A stretch of DNA of 64,000 bases, taken from the NCBI RefSeq assembly GCF_014205015.1, contig NZ_JACHMO010000001.1, positions 4,960,001-5,024,000 on the forward strand. The letters are read 5' to 3'. Under the pieces are notes generated by a model that made no database searches, was not told where the DNA came from, and saw nothing but the letters and a program-made list of their open reading frames with translations. Below are positions 29,053 through 39,851 of the stretch, in pieces; positions within the stretch are counted from its first letter, which is position 1, and every line of letters begins with the position of its first letter. Origin of the DNA: Saccharothrix ecbatanensis (GTDB taxonomy: Bacteria > Actinomycetota > Actinomycetes > Mycobacteriales > Pseudonocardiaceae). A program made the position numbers and the translations under genes.

Positions 29053-29544
29053 CTACTTGCCCTTCGCCACCGCCGTCCGGGCCAGCGCCAGCACCGCGGT
29101 GAACGGCGGGAACCAGTGCCGCGAGTGCGACGGCGGGTTCGCCCACCTCAGCGACCCGTAGCGGGTCATGGTGGGCGGCAGGGCGATGCGCTGCGGCGAG
29201 CGGACGAACTGGACCTCGGCGGGCGCCTTCAGGTGCGTGGGCAGCAGGGCGACCAGCTCGGCGAGGAAGATCCAGTGCTCTCGCGGGCCGGGGATCACGG
29301 TGACGGGGCCGGCGAGCATCCGGGCCTTGAGGTCGGCCAGGACGCGGGAGCCGATGCGGGCGGGCATGGCGAGTGCGGTGGTCGCCGGGCCGAGCGGCAG
29401 GAAGACGCCCTGCTCGGTGACGGACACCTTCCAGCCCAGCAGGCGGTAGCCCGCGATCGCCTCGCCGAGTGCCTGCTGGTGCGCGCGGTCGCGCGGGCCG
29501 GAGCGCGGGCCGGTGTCTGCGGTGGTGGAGGCGGTGATGCTCAT
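29053..29544 (-). CDS. Hypothetical protein, weakly like actinobacterial prim-pol-derived proteins
   Basis: The 163-residue protein (start MSITASTTADTGPRSG; ATG at 29544 with GGAGGGACC upstream) has no signal or membrane helix. The pattern IAGYRLLGWKV, MPARIGSRVLADL, GPVTVIPGPREHWIFLAEL and RWANPPSHSRHWFPP resembles Streptomyces proteins annotated as short relatives of the bifunctional primase/polymerase N-terminal domain, but no catalytic acidic cluster is visible. A role in DNA metabolism is therefore only a possibility. It diverges from the XRE regulator gene and lies directly upstream of the Rieske pair. Confidence 0.5.
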   Translation of the reverse strand: MSITASTTADTGPRSGPRDRAHQQALGEAIAGYRLLGWKVSVTEQGVFLPLGPATTALAMPARIGSRVLADLKARMLAGPVTVIPGPREHWIFLAELVALLPTHLKAPAEVQFVRSPQRIALPPTMTRYGSLRWANPPSHSRHWFPPFTAVLALARTAVAKGK

Positions 29545-29748
29545 GGGCGGAGGTCCCTCCCCGGTCGGGTGGAGCGGGCGGTGCGCGCGGGCCGCGAGGT
29601 CGTCCCGGCACTGGCGCACACCACGGAGGGTCCGACCATCCGGCGCAGTCCACAACACCGTTATCGGGTGGGAACCATGCACCGTGCGGATCTGCGTCAT
29701 CCACCACACGGCGTCACGAGGGCTCCGACATGGGGCCTACCCCGGCTT

Positions 29749-29763
29749 ATGCACGAAATGCAT
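29749..29763. promoter_or_regulatory. Inverted repeat in the divergent region upstream of the XRE gene
   Basis: ATGCA (29749-29753) and TGCAT (29759-29763) form a short dyad with a 5-nt spacer, 58 nt before the XRE start at 29822 and within the shared 277-bp divergent region. TATAGA about 20 nt downstream could be a -10 element. It is a candidate autoregulatory operator only; the rest of this region shows no gene. Confidence 0.3.
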
Positions 29764-29821
29764 GGACTCCTGATCACATCTCTATAGACTGGTGACCACG
29801 CTCAGTGACGGGAGCGAGCCG

Positions 29822-31378
29822 ATGGAACGCAAAGCTCGAAGAGCAGCCAGTACCAGGCGCGCATGCCCGTCGTGCGGGGCGTTGATCGCCGCCGACAACA
29901 CCGACCTGCTCTGCCAGCGTTGTCGCCGCAACGCGCGGACGGAGCTCTACGGACCACCCGGGGTCCCCGCGGATTTCTGGGACCACGAGGCGATGACTGC
30001 CGCATTCGCCGACCGGAACATGGGCGCCCTCCTCGCCGCCTACCGGCACCATCCCCAGCACGTCAGCCGCGTCACCCAAGACCGCATGGCGTCCTGGCTG
30101 GGGATATCCCAGGCACAGCTGTCGCGCTACGAGACCGGTGAGAACCCGATCGACCGGATCGACCGCCTGCGGCACTTCGCGCGGGTGCTCGGCGTCCCGG
30201 CCGACCGGCTGTGGTTCGACCGCGTCGGAATCCCAAGCCAGGCGGGCCCCGATCGCGGTGCCCCGCCCGATGTGCTCGCCGCGGCGTGGGACGCGTCGAG
30301 CATTGCCAGATCGGTCGAGGAGACGGCGAGGAACGACTTGGCGATCAGCAGACGAGCGGCGCTCAGCGGAGCTGCCGCGGTGGCGATGGGTCCCGCACTG
30401 GTCGAACCGCTCCAGCGGTGGCTCCACCCGTTACAGCCCCTGTCCAAGTGGTCGTCCAGCGCGGCGATCAGCGAGGAGGAGTTGGCCGCGTTGCAGCGCG
30501 TCGCCGACGGGCTGCGCGGGTGGGGCGGACGAGGCGGGTACGGGCTGGCGCGCAAGGCGGTGCTCGGGCAGTTGGAGGAACTGGCCGAGCGGCTGTCGCG
30601 TGCGCCGGCGGGCCCGACGACGGAACGTGCGTTCTTCATCGGGGCGGAGTTGTCCAAGGTCGCGGCGAGCATGTCGTGGGACGCGGGCATGCACGACGCG
30701 GCGCAGCGGTACTACGTGCTCGGCGTGCGCATGGCGAAGGCGGGCAAGAACGATCCGTTCGCCGCGCTGTGCCTGGCCGCGATGGCCCGGCAGATGTTCG
30801 ACCTCGGCCGGCCCGAGGACGGGTTGGAGCTGGTCCAGCTGGGCCAGTACGGCACCAGGCGGACGGCCACGCCGACGTTACAGGCGCTCTTACTGACCCG
30901 TGAGGCGTGGGCGTACGCGCAGATGGGCCGGGTGCGGGAGTTCCACCGGGCGGTCGGCGAGGCGCAGGAGAGCTTCTCCCAGCGGCGGTCCGGTTCCGAC
31001 CCGTGGTGGCTGGACACGTTCGACGAGGCGGAGCTGGAGGGGGTCATCGGCGCCCGGATGCGCGACCTGGCCGGGCACGACCCGAAGCAGGCGCCGATGG
31101 CCGAGCAGCACATCCGGCGGGCGTTGAGCCTGCGGGATCCGGCACGGGTGCGGAACAGGGCGTTCGACGTCATCGGGTTGGCCCGCACGAAGATGGTGGC
31201 GGGCGAGCCGGAGGAGGCGTGCGGGCTGATCCAGGAGGTGCTGCCGACGGCGGCGGGCCTGGCGTCCGGGCGGGTCGTGCGGAAGTTGCAGGACTTCGCC
31301 AAGGAGGCCGAGCGGCACCACGACCTGGCCGTGGTGCGCGACACCCGTGAAGCGATCCGCGGGGTCCGGACGGCCTAG
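29822..31378 (+). CDS. XRE-family transcriptional regulator with an N-terminal zinc ribbon and TPR-like C-terminus
   Basis: This 518-residue protein resembles the large Streptomyces XRE/TPR regulators. CPSCG and CQRC near residues 18-40 look like a zinc ribbon. A helix-turn-helix follows (MASWLGISQAQLSRYETGEN, about 87-107), then a linker with a Tat-like or hydrophobic patch (SRRAALSGAAAVAMG), and a helical C-terminal 330 residues that read as tetratricopeptide-like repeats. The ATG at 29822 has GGGAG 7 nt upstream. Three TTA leucine codons occur (30431, 30878, 30890). Its end is the start of a 16-bp tandem array leading into the SLOG gene. Confidence 0.85.
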   Translation: MERKARRAASTRRACPSCGALIAADNTDLLCQRCRRNARTELYGPPGVPADFWDHEAMTAAFADRNMGALLAAYRHHPQHVSRVTQDRMASWLGISQAQLSRYETGENPIDRIDRLRHFARVLGVPADRLWFDRVGIPSQAGPDRGAPPDVLAAAWDASSIARSVEETARNDLAISRRAALSGAAAVAMGPALVEPLQRWLHPLQPLSKWSSSAAISEEELAALQRVADGLRGWGGRGGYGLARKAVLGQLEELAERLSRAPAGPTTERAFFIGAELSKVAASMSWDAGMHDAAQRYYVLGVRMAKAGKNDPFAALCLAAMARQMFDLGRPEDGLELVQLGQYGTRRTATPTLQALLLTREAWAYAQMGRVREFHRAVGEAQESFSQRRSGSDPWWLDTFDEAELEGVIGARMRDLAGHDPKQAPMAEQHIRRALSLRDPARVRNRAFDVIGLARTKMVAGEPEEACGLIQEVLPTAAGLASGRVVRKLQDFAKEAERHHDLAVVRDTREAIRGVRTA

Positions 31379-31430
31379 AGGGATGACGGCCTAGAGGGAT
31401 GACGGCCTAGAGGGATGCGGACGGCCTAGG
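31369..31430 (+). repeat. 16-bp tandem array carrying stop codon, ribosome-site-like GAGGG and ATG
   Basis: Units GACGGCCTAGAGGGAT occur at 31369-31384, 31385-31400 and 31401-31416, followed by GCG and a partial fourth copy (31420-31430). The first unit contains the XRE stop TAG (31376-31378). Each later unit gives a mini-frame: ATG ACG GCC TAG at 31383 and 31399, and ATG CGG ACG GCC TAG at 31415. The last TAG ends 2 nt before the ATG of the next gene at 31432. Confidence 0.95.
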
Positions 31431-31431
31431 A

Positions 31432-31917
31432 ATGCGGGTGGGAGTCACCGGGCACAGCAAGCTGATGCCCGATTGCGTCGACGCCGTGCGCGAAGCGATT
31501 CGCGCGGCGTTGGAGGCCGAGGCGGCGGGCGGGTCATCCCTGGTCGGGGTGACCTGCCTGGCGCCGGGCGCGGACCAGCTGTTCGCGCGGGTGGTGCTGG
31601 AGCTGGGCGGCCGGGTCGAGGTCGTGCTGCCCGCCATGGACTACCGGGACAAGCTCAAGCCGGAGAAGCGTGCGGCGTACGACGAGTTGTTGGCGCGGGC
31701 GCACGTGGTGAGCGTGCTGCCGAACGAGCTGTCGGGGCGGCACGCGTACGTGATGGCGAACGAGCGGATGCTCGCGTCGGTGGAGTTGCTGATCGCGGTG
31801 TGGGACGGCGAGCCGCCGGACGGGCGTGGCGGCACGGCGGACGTGGTGGAGACGGCACGGGCGTCGGGCGTGCCGGTGGTGGTCGTGTGGCCGGAGGGCG
31901 CGAGACGCGGACAGTAG
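31432..31917 (+). CDS. SLOG-superfamily (LOG/DprA-like Rossmann) protein
   Basis: The 161-residue protein begins MRVGVTGHSKLMPDCVDAVR and contains TCLAPGADQLFARVVLELGG, VVLPAMDYRDKL and LLIAVWDGEPPDGRGGTADV. It follows the pattern of SLOG-fold proteins: a GxTGHR-like first loop, a GAD motif, and a late D-G-x-G loop that binds nucleotide-derived ligands. Members act as LOG-type phosphoribohydrolases or as nucleotide sensors in bacterial conflict systems; which applies here cannot be told. It is translationally downstream of the mini-frame array and is followed by a WYL regulator. Confidence 0.65.
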   Translation: MRVGVTGHSKLMPDCVDAVREAIRAALEAEAAGGSSLVGVTCLAPGADQLFARVVLELGGRVEVVLPAMDYRDKLKPEKRAAYDELLARAHVVSVLPNELSGRHAYVMANERMLASVELLIAVWDGEPPDGRGGTADVVETARASGVPVVVVWPEGARRGQ

Positions 31918-31947
31918 TTGTCCGCGTTGGCCGGCAGACTTCGGCTC

Positions 31948-32922
31948 ATGCTGGAGACCTCGGCACGTCTGCTGAAACTGTTGTCGCTGTTGCAGGTGCG
32001 CCGCGACTGGACCGGCGCGGACCTGGCCGAACGGCTGCGGGTGGACGTCCGGACCGTGCGGCGGGACGTGGACAAGCTGCGCAGCCTCGGCTACCCGGTG
32101 AACGCCGCGCCCGGTGTGTCGGGCGGTTACCAGCTGGGCGCGGGCGCCGAGCTGCCGCCGTTGTTGCTGGACGACGACGAGGCGGTGGCGGTCGCCGTCG
32201 GGTTGCGGACGGCGGCGAACGGGACCGTGGCGGGCATCGAGGAGACGTCCGTGCGGGCGTTGGCGAAGCTGGAGCAGGTGCTGCCGTCCCGGTTGCGACG
32301 GCGGGTGAACGCGTTGCAGGCGCACACCATCGCGTTGCCCTCGCGCGGGGTCCAGGTGGACGCGGGCACGTTGACCACGATCGCGAGCGCGTGCCGGGAC
32401 CACCAGCGGCTGCGTTTTCCGTACGCGGGGCGTGACGGGGACACTCGCCGCCACGTGGAGCCGTTGGGGATGGCCCACACCGGCCGGCGGTGGTACCTGG
32501 TGGCGTGGGACGTGGACAAGGAGGACTGGCGGACGTTCCGGGTGGACCGGATCGAGGAGGAGCCGACGCTGGGCGCCCGGTTCACGCCCAGGGAGCCCCC
32601 GGCGGAGGACCTGGCGTCGTACGTGTCGCGGCAGCTGTCCGTGGCGCCGTACCAGTACGAGGCCCGGTTGATCATGCACGCGCCTTACGACGTGGTCGCG
32701 GCGCGCACTTCGTACACCTCGGTGCACTTGGAGCGGATCGACGACGAGCGGACGTTGTTGACGGTCGGCACGTCCGCGCTGGACGAGGTCGGGCCTTGGA
32801 TCGCGATGATCGGGGTCGAGTTCGAGGTGGAAGGGCCGGAGGAGCTGAAGCAGCACCTCCGGGCCTTGTCGGAACGTCTGCTCAGGGCGTCCGGCGCGGC
32901 TGGTCCTCGACCTGGAGGATGA
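31948..32922 (+). CDS. WYL-domain helix-turn-helix transcriptional regulator
   Basis: The 324-residue protein has an N-terminal DeoR/YafY-like winged helix (LLSLLQVRRDWTGADLAERL, then VDVRTVRRDVDKLRSLGYPV), a middle linker with the conserved SGGYQLGAGAELPPLLLDDD, and a WYL domain (LRFPYAGRDG, VEPLGMAHTGRRWYLVAWD, TFRVDRIEE) followed by a C-terminal WCX-type region. WYL regulators bind nucleic acid or nucleotide ligands and often control DNA-damage or defence genes. The ATG at 31948 gives the family N-terminus; TTG 31918 is possible but adds unconserved residues. Its end overlaps the convergent gene by 41 bp. Confidence 0.9.
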   Translation: MLETSARLLKLLSLLQVRRDWTGADLAERLRVDVRTVRRDVDKLRSLGYPVNAAPGVSGGYQLGAGAELPPLLLDDDEAVAVAVGLRTAANGTVAGIEETSVRALAKLEQVLPSRLRRRVNALQAHTIALPSRGVQVDAGTLTTIASACRDHQRLRFPYAGRDGDTRRHVEPLGMAHTGRRWYLVAWDVDKEDWRTFRVDRIEEEPTLGARFTPREPPAEDLASYVSRQLSVAPYQYEARLIMHAPYDVVAARTSYTSVHLERIDDERTLLTVGTSALDEVGPWIAMIGVEFEVEGPEELKQHLRALSERLLRASGAAGPRPGG

Positions 32923-33550
32923 TCCGCCGCTCCTGGTCGGAGTGTCCGACGACCACCGCGTCGACCGGCACGCGGTACTCGACGTCGTCCCGGCCCGGAC
33001 CGTACAGCTCGAGCGGAACGGCGCCTCGCAGGTCGGGGAACCCGTCGAGGTGGAACGTGAGGCCCAGCGGGGACCAGCTGCGGATCTCGCCGTGCACGGA
33101 CGTGCCGACGGGCAGGGACCGCTTGGTCTCCTCCCACGCGCGGGCGCGCGCTTCGGCTTCCGCGAGTACCGCCCGGACGAACGCCGCCGGTGGCCGGTAG
33201 TGGTGCCGCACGACGTAGTGGTGGAGCAGGTTCGGCGCCGCGTAGACGACACCGTCCGCCCCGGGCACGCGGATCTCCGCGCTGCCCAGCGCGACCTCGC
33301 CATCCCCGAACGGCTCGCGCGCCGGATACGGGGCGCCCGGTCCGCACAGCTCGCACCCGTGCCAACCCCGTGTGACGTGGACCCGGTGGAACCTGGCCAA
33401 CGTCAGCAGGGCGTCGGCCAGGCCGGGTTCCGGTTCACCCACCTCGAACCGCGACTCCCGGCCCAGCCAGCCGACGTTGAGCGTCGGCTCCGTCTCCTCC
33501 GGTTCCAAGCGCCAGTAGGCGTAAGGAGTCAGGTCTTCGTACGTTGTCAT
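32882..33550 (-). CDS. Hypothetical two-part protein, convergent with the WYL regulator
   Basis: The 222-residue protein (MTTYEDLTPYAYWRLE) is soluble. Residues 1-140 include GWLGRESRFEVGEP, HGCELCGPGAPYPA and an H-rich APNLLHHYVVRHHYRPP, which resembles an actinobacterial domain of unknown function. Residues 150-222 (GTSVHGEIRSWSPLGLTFHL) look like a small beta-barrel. Coding is supported by composition and a plausible ATG with GGGACGG upstream. The last 41 bp overlap the WYL gene on the opposite strand. It lies 13 nt upstream of the M28 peptidase gene on the same strand, so the two may be co-transcribed. Confidence 0.65.
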   Translation of the reverse strand: MTTYEDLTPYAYWRLEPEETEPTLNVGWLGRESRFEVGEPEPGLADALLTLARFHRVHVTRGWHGCELCGPGAPYPAREPFGDGEVALGSAEIRVPGADGVVYAAPNLLHHYVVRHHYRPPAAFVRAVLAEAEARARAWEETKRSLPVGTSVHGEIRSWSPLGLTFHLDGFPDLRGAVPLELYGPGRDDVEYRVPVDAVVVGHSDQERRIILQVEDQPRRTP

Positions 33551-33563
33551 GCCGTCCCGTCGT

Positions 33564-34901
33564 TCAGCCGCGTGTGCAGGCCAGACGGTAGGCGGCCGCG
33601 CCGATGAGCTCCATGGAGATCTGGAGGCGCTCCGGGCTCACGTTCTGCGCGATCGTGTCCTCGGGCGTGTGGTAGAGCGGTTCCAGCTGGTGGGGACCGG
33701 CCTCGCCGCGCCAACTGAAGTTCGCGGCGGCGATCTTGCGCTCGTGGAACGGCACGTGGTCGCTGCTGCCGCGCGGCACGGGGCCGTGGACCTGGGCGCC
33801 GTAGCCGAGACGGGCGGCGGCTGCGGCGACCTGTGCGGTGGTGGCGTTGTCGCCGCCGTCCACGGACAGGAGCCAGTACGCGGACGCGGGGCCGTGGCTG
33901 GTGGCGACCATGTCGTTCTGGAACACGCCGGTGATGCGCGCGGCGTCGGCGTCGGACAGCTGGTTGACGTAGTAGCGGGAGCCGAGCAGGCCCTGTTCCT
34001 CCGAACCCCACAGCGCGAACCGCAGCGCCTTGTGCGTCGGCAGGTGGCGCAGCACGCGGGCCAGTTCGAGGGTCAGGACCGTGCCGCTGCCGTCGTCGTT
34101 CGCGCCGGGCGAGCCGGGCACGCTGTCGTAGTGCGCGGTCACCATGACCACGCCGTCGTCCTGGCCGGGGAACGTCGCGGGCCGGTCGGCGATGACGTTG
34201 TACGAGGTCAGGCCCGCGAGGTGGGTGGTGGACACGGTCACCGTGACGGCGCCGGCCGCACGCAGCCGCTCGACGTGCACCTGCGCGACGCCCAGCACCG
34301 GCACGGCGACGTTCGCGGTCAACGTCGGCGAGAACGCACCCGTCTTACCCGCCGGAGGGACCGTTACCCGGCCCACCAGCACGGCCGCCGCGCCCAACCG
34401 CACCGCGTCCAGCACGGCGGTCGAGCCGGTCGGCAGGTTCACCAGCAGCGCGACCTTCCCGGTCAGGTCGGCGGGCAGCGTCGCGCCGTTGTCCAGGTCC
34501 ACCACGGGTCCGGTGGCGGTCGCGCCGAGTGCGCCGAACCGTGAAGCGGCGGCGTTCCAGGTGTCCGGGCCGACGGCCAGCGTGGACAGGTATTTGTCCG
34601 GCACGGCGAACGGCTGGAGCGTCACGTCGTACTTCAGGCCACGCAGCACCGAGGCGATGTAGTCGCGGGCCCGGTGCTCGGACTCCGTGCCGCCGATGCG
34701 CTGGCCGATCCCGTCGCTGAGCGCCCGCAGGTGCTCCATCGCCTTGCGCGACCGCACTCGTCCCACCACGGGGAAGTCACCGAGAGCCAGGTCGGGCACG
34801 TCGGACGCGCCGGGTCGCTGGGCCCGTGCGGCCGGGTTCAGGCCGAGCGTGACCGCTCCCGCCACCGCCGCGGCACCGGTGAGGAGTGAACGTCTGCGCA
34901 T
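33564..34901 (-). CDS. Secreted M28-family metallopeptidase (aminopeptidase), Tat signal
   Basis: The 445-residue protein begins MRRRSLLTGAAAVAGAVTLG, a twin-arginine signal. A PA-like insert follows, then an M28 Zn-peptidase domain: MVTAHYDSVPGSPGANDDGSG (metal-binding His and Asp, about 268-285), ALWGSEEQGLLGSRYYV (catalytic and metal Glu, about 315), QNDMVATS and a late SSDHVPFHE with the last His ligand. It should act outside the cell as an aminopeptidase. The ATG at 34901 is chosen for the signal peptide; a further in-frame extension to 34928 has no support. Confidence 0.92.
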   Translation of the reverse strand: MRRRSLLTGAAAVAGAVTLGLNPAARAQRPGASDVPDLALGDFPVVGRVRSRKAMEHLRALSDGIGQRIGGTESEHRARDYIASVLRGLKYDVTLQPFAVPDKYLSTLAVGPDTWNAAASRFGALGATATGPVVDLDNGATLPADLTGKVALLVNLPTGSTAVLDAVRLGAAAVLVGRVTVPPAGKTGAFSPTLTANVAVPVLGVAQVHVERLRAAGAVTVTVSTTHLAGLTSYNVIADRPATFPGQDDGVVMVTAHYDSVPGSPGANDDGSGTVLTLELARVLRHLPTHKALRFALWGSEEQGLLGSRYYVNQLSDADAARITGVFQNDMVATSHGPASAYWLLSVDGGDNATTAQVAAAAARLGYGAQVHGPVPRGSSDHVPFHERKIAAANFSWRGEAGPHQLEPLYHTPEDTIAQNVSPERLQISMELIGAAAYRLACTRG

Positions 34902-34961
34902 GTGCGGACCCCCAAGCTCGTAGATCACACGAACCTAGGCAGGGCCCCTCACCCCTACAAG

Positions 34962-34997
34962 GGTGCCGTTGGCGGATACCGATCCGCCAACGGCACC
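34962..34997 (-). terminator. Strong 16-bp stem terminator downstream of the riboflavin operon
   Basis: GGTGCCGTTGGCGGAT (34962-34977) and its perfect complement (34982-34997) enclose a 4-nt loop. It lies about 140 nt past the stop of the PH-domain gene, with the 22-bp array in between, and upstream of the M28 start, so it most likely ends the rpe-rib-PH transcript. Confidence 0.85.
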
Positions 34998-35036
34998 ACG
35001 ACGATCAGCCCTTACGCCACGAGCCCGCACCGGCTA

Positions 35037-35138
35037 CGCGAACGTTGAATTCATGCGTTCCGAACGTAGGACACGGCTGTTCCGAACGTAGGACTCACGG
35101 GTTCCGAACGTAGGACTCACGGGTTCTGAACGTAGGAC

Positions 35139-35144
<6 letters not shown>
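35037..35144 (-). repeat. 22-bp tandem array overlapping a stop codon, about five copies
   Basis: Exact or near-exact units at 35057-35078, 35079-35100, 35101-35122 and 35123-35144 follow a degenerate unit at 35037-35056. The plus-strand core is GAACGTAGGACTCACGGGTT; on the coding strand each unit reads CCGTGAGTCCTACGTTC. The TGA in the last unit (35139-35141) is the actual stop codon of the PH-domain gene. Confidence 0.95.
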
Positions 35145-37988
<2,844 letters not shown>

Positions 37989-37997
37989 CGTTCCTCC

Positions 37998-39011
37998 TCA
38001 ACGCGCGGGGACTGCGGAAATCCGCACGTCCGGCCCGCACATGCTTACCTGCTCCACGACCAATGCCACCGCGCCGGTGACGGTCGACACCCCGGCGTCC
38101 GCCAGAGCGGACGGACCCGCGCCCAGGAACTTCGGCGCGAGGTACGCGAGCACCCGGTCGATGCGGCGCGCTCCGGCGAACGCACCCGCCAGCGTAGGCC
38201 CGCCCTCCAGCAGCACGTCCACCACACCTCGTGCGGCCAGCGCGCCGAGCACCACGTCGGCGTCGTGCGTGCGCAGGTGCAGGGTCTCGGCCTCGTCGTC
38301 CAGCACGCGCGCGCCCGGCGGCAGGTCGCTCGTGCCCACGACGACCCGCAACGGCTGGCGGACCACGTCCTGCCCCCGGCGCGGCACGCGCGCGGTGAGC
38401 CTCGGGTCGTCGGCGCGGACCGTGCCGGTGCCGACCATGATCGCGTCGACCTTGGTGCGGAAGTCGTGCACCTCGGCGCGCGACTCCTCTGAACTGATCC
38501 AGCGGCTGGTGCCGTCGGCGGCGGCGACCCGGCCGTCGAGGCTCGCGGCGTACTTCCACGTCACGTGCGGGCGGCCGGTGCGGGCGAAGTGCAGCCAGGC
38601 GCGCAGCGGACCGCGTTCGACGTCGTCGGCGAGCACACCGGACTCGACGCGCACACCGGCGGCGCGCAGCACGTCCGCTCCCCCGGCGGCCTTCGGGTTC
38701 GGGTCCGCGACGGCGTGCACCACCCGTGCCACGCCCGCGTCGAGCAGCGCCCGGGTGCACGGCGGGGTGCGGCCGTGGTGGGCGCACGGCTCCAACGTGA
38801 CGAACGCCGTGCCGCCCCGCGCCCGTTCACCCGCCTGCGCGAGCGCGACGACCTCCGCGTGCGGCCCACCCGGCGGCTTGGTCGCGCCCTCGCCGACCAG
38901 GACTCCGTCCGCGTCCAGGATCACGCAGCCCACCGGCGGGTTCGGGCTGGTGGTGCCCCGCACCCGCTCACTCGCCGCGATGGCCAGCGCCATCGCCTCG
39001 TCGGGGTTCAC
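37998..39011 (-). CDS. ribD: Bifunctional riboflavin deaminase/reductase RibD
   Basis: This enzyme deaminates and reduces the pyrimidine intermediate in riboflavin synthesis. The 337-residue protein has an N-terminal cytidine-deaminase-like zinc site (PHAEVVAL and [11 protein letters not shown], about 49-84) and a C-terminal dihydrofolate-reductase-like domain ([52 protein letters not shown]). The GTG at 39011 overlaps the rpe stop by 4 nt. No FMN-riboswitch-like element was recognised upstream. Confidence 0.95.
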   Translation of the reverse strand: MNPDEAMALAIAASERVRGTTSPNPPVGCVILDADGVLVGEGATKPPGGPHAEVVALAQAGERARGGTAFVTLEPCAHHGRTPPCTRALLDAGVARVVHAVADPNPKAAGGADVLRAAGVRVESGVLADDVERGPLRAWLHFARTGRPHVTWKYAASLDGRVAAADGTSRWISSEESRAEVHDFRTKVDAIMVGTGTVRADDPRLTARVPRRGQDVVRQPLRVVVGTSDLPPGARVLDDEAETLHLRTHDADVVLGALAARGVVDVLLEGGPTLAGAFAGARRIDRVLAYLAPKFLGAGPSALADAGVSTVTGAVALVVEQVSMCGPDVRISAVPAR

Positions 39012-39673
39012 CGGGCGCGCGTCGCCTGTGCGCGCAGCCGCTCCAGGGCCGCGCCGGGGTCCGCGGCGTCGTAGACGGCGGACCCGGCCACGAAGCAGTC
39101 CACGCCCGCCTCGGCGGCCTGCTCGATGGTGTCGGCGTTGATGCCGCCGTCGATCTCGATCACGAGCTTGAGGTGGCCGGTGTCGACCATGCGGCGCGCG
39201 GCGCGCACCTTGTCCAACACCTCGGCCATGAACGACTGGCCGCCGAAGCCCGGCTCCACCGACATGATCAACAGCGTGTCATAGTGCTTGAGGACGTCCA
39301 CGCAGGACTCCAGCGTGGTGCCCGGCTTGAGCGACAGACCGGCCTTCGCGCCCGCCGCGCGCAGGTCCTTCGCCAGCCGCACCGGGTCGTTCGCCGCCTC
39401 GACGTGCACGGTCACGTTGTACGCGCCGGCCTCCGCGTACTCGACCGCCCAGCGGTCCGGGTCCTCGATCATCAGGTGGCAGTCCAGCGGGATGTCGGTC
39501 GCCTTGCGCAGCGACTTCACCACCGGCAGGCCGATCGTCAGGTTCGGCACGAAGTGCGCGTCCATGACGTCCACGTGCAGCCAGTCCGCGGTCGCCACGG
39601 CGGCGGCCTCGTCGGCGAGTCGGGCGAAATCGGCGGACAGGATGCTCGGTGCGATCATCGGCTGGTGGACCAC
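39008..39673 (-). CDS. rpe: Ribulose-phosphate 3-epimerase
   Basis: This enzyme interconverts ribulose-5-phosphate and xylulose-5-phosphate. Its product pool also feeds ribBA, which may explain its place at the head of the riboflavin operon. The 221-residue TIM barrel shows [28 protein letters not shown] (metal and catalytic Asp), [20 protein letters not shown] and IDGGINADT. Start codons GTG 39673 and ATG 39658 are both possible; neither has a good ribosome site. The gene is divergent from the SDR-like gene. Confidence 0.95.
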   Translation of the reverse strand: MVHQPMIAPSILSADFARLADEAAAVATADWLHVDVMDAHFVPNLTIGLPVVKSLRKATDIPLDCHLMIEDPDRWAVEYAEAGAYNVTVHVEAANDPVRLAKDLRAAGAKAGLSLKPGTTLESCVDVLKHYDTLLIMSVEPGFGGQSFMAEVLDKVRAARRMVDTGHLKLVIEIDGGINADTIEQAAEAGVDCFVAGSAVYDAADPGAALERLRAQATRAR

Positions 39674-39770
39674 GGCTGGTGAGTCTAGGCTCCCACGCTC
39701 GCCCGGACCCGCCGGACCGCGTGTCCGACCTCACCCTTCCCGGTCCGCGCCTTCCACCTGGTCTTTTCCG

Positions 39771-39788
39771 ACTACTCACCCAAGTAGT
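39771..39788. promoter_or_regulatory. Dyad in the rpe/SDR divergent region, candidate operator
   Basis: ACTACT (39771-39776) and AGTAGT (39783-39788) are perfect half-sites separated by 6 nt, followed by TCCCCTAAC. The dyad lies 64 nt upstream of the SDR-like gene and about 100 nt upstream of rpe. It may bind a LuxR-type regulator such as the LAL protein two genes away; that link is inference. Confidence 0.4.
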
Positions 39789-39851
39789 TCCCCTAACGTC
39801 GTGGTGCCCATTACGTTCGGCGCGGGGGCGCAGAACTGGGGAGCACTGGGG

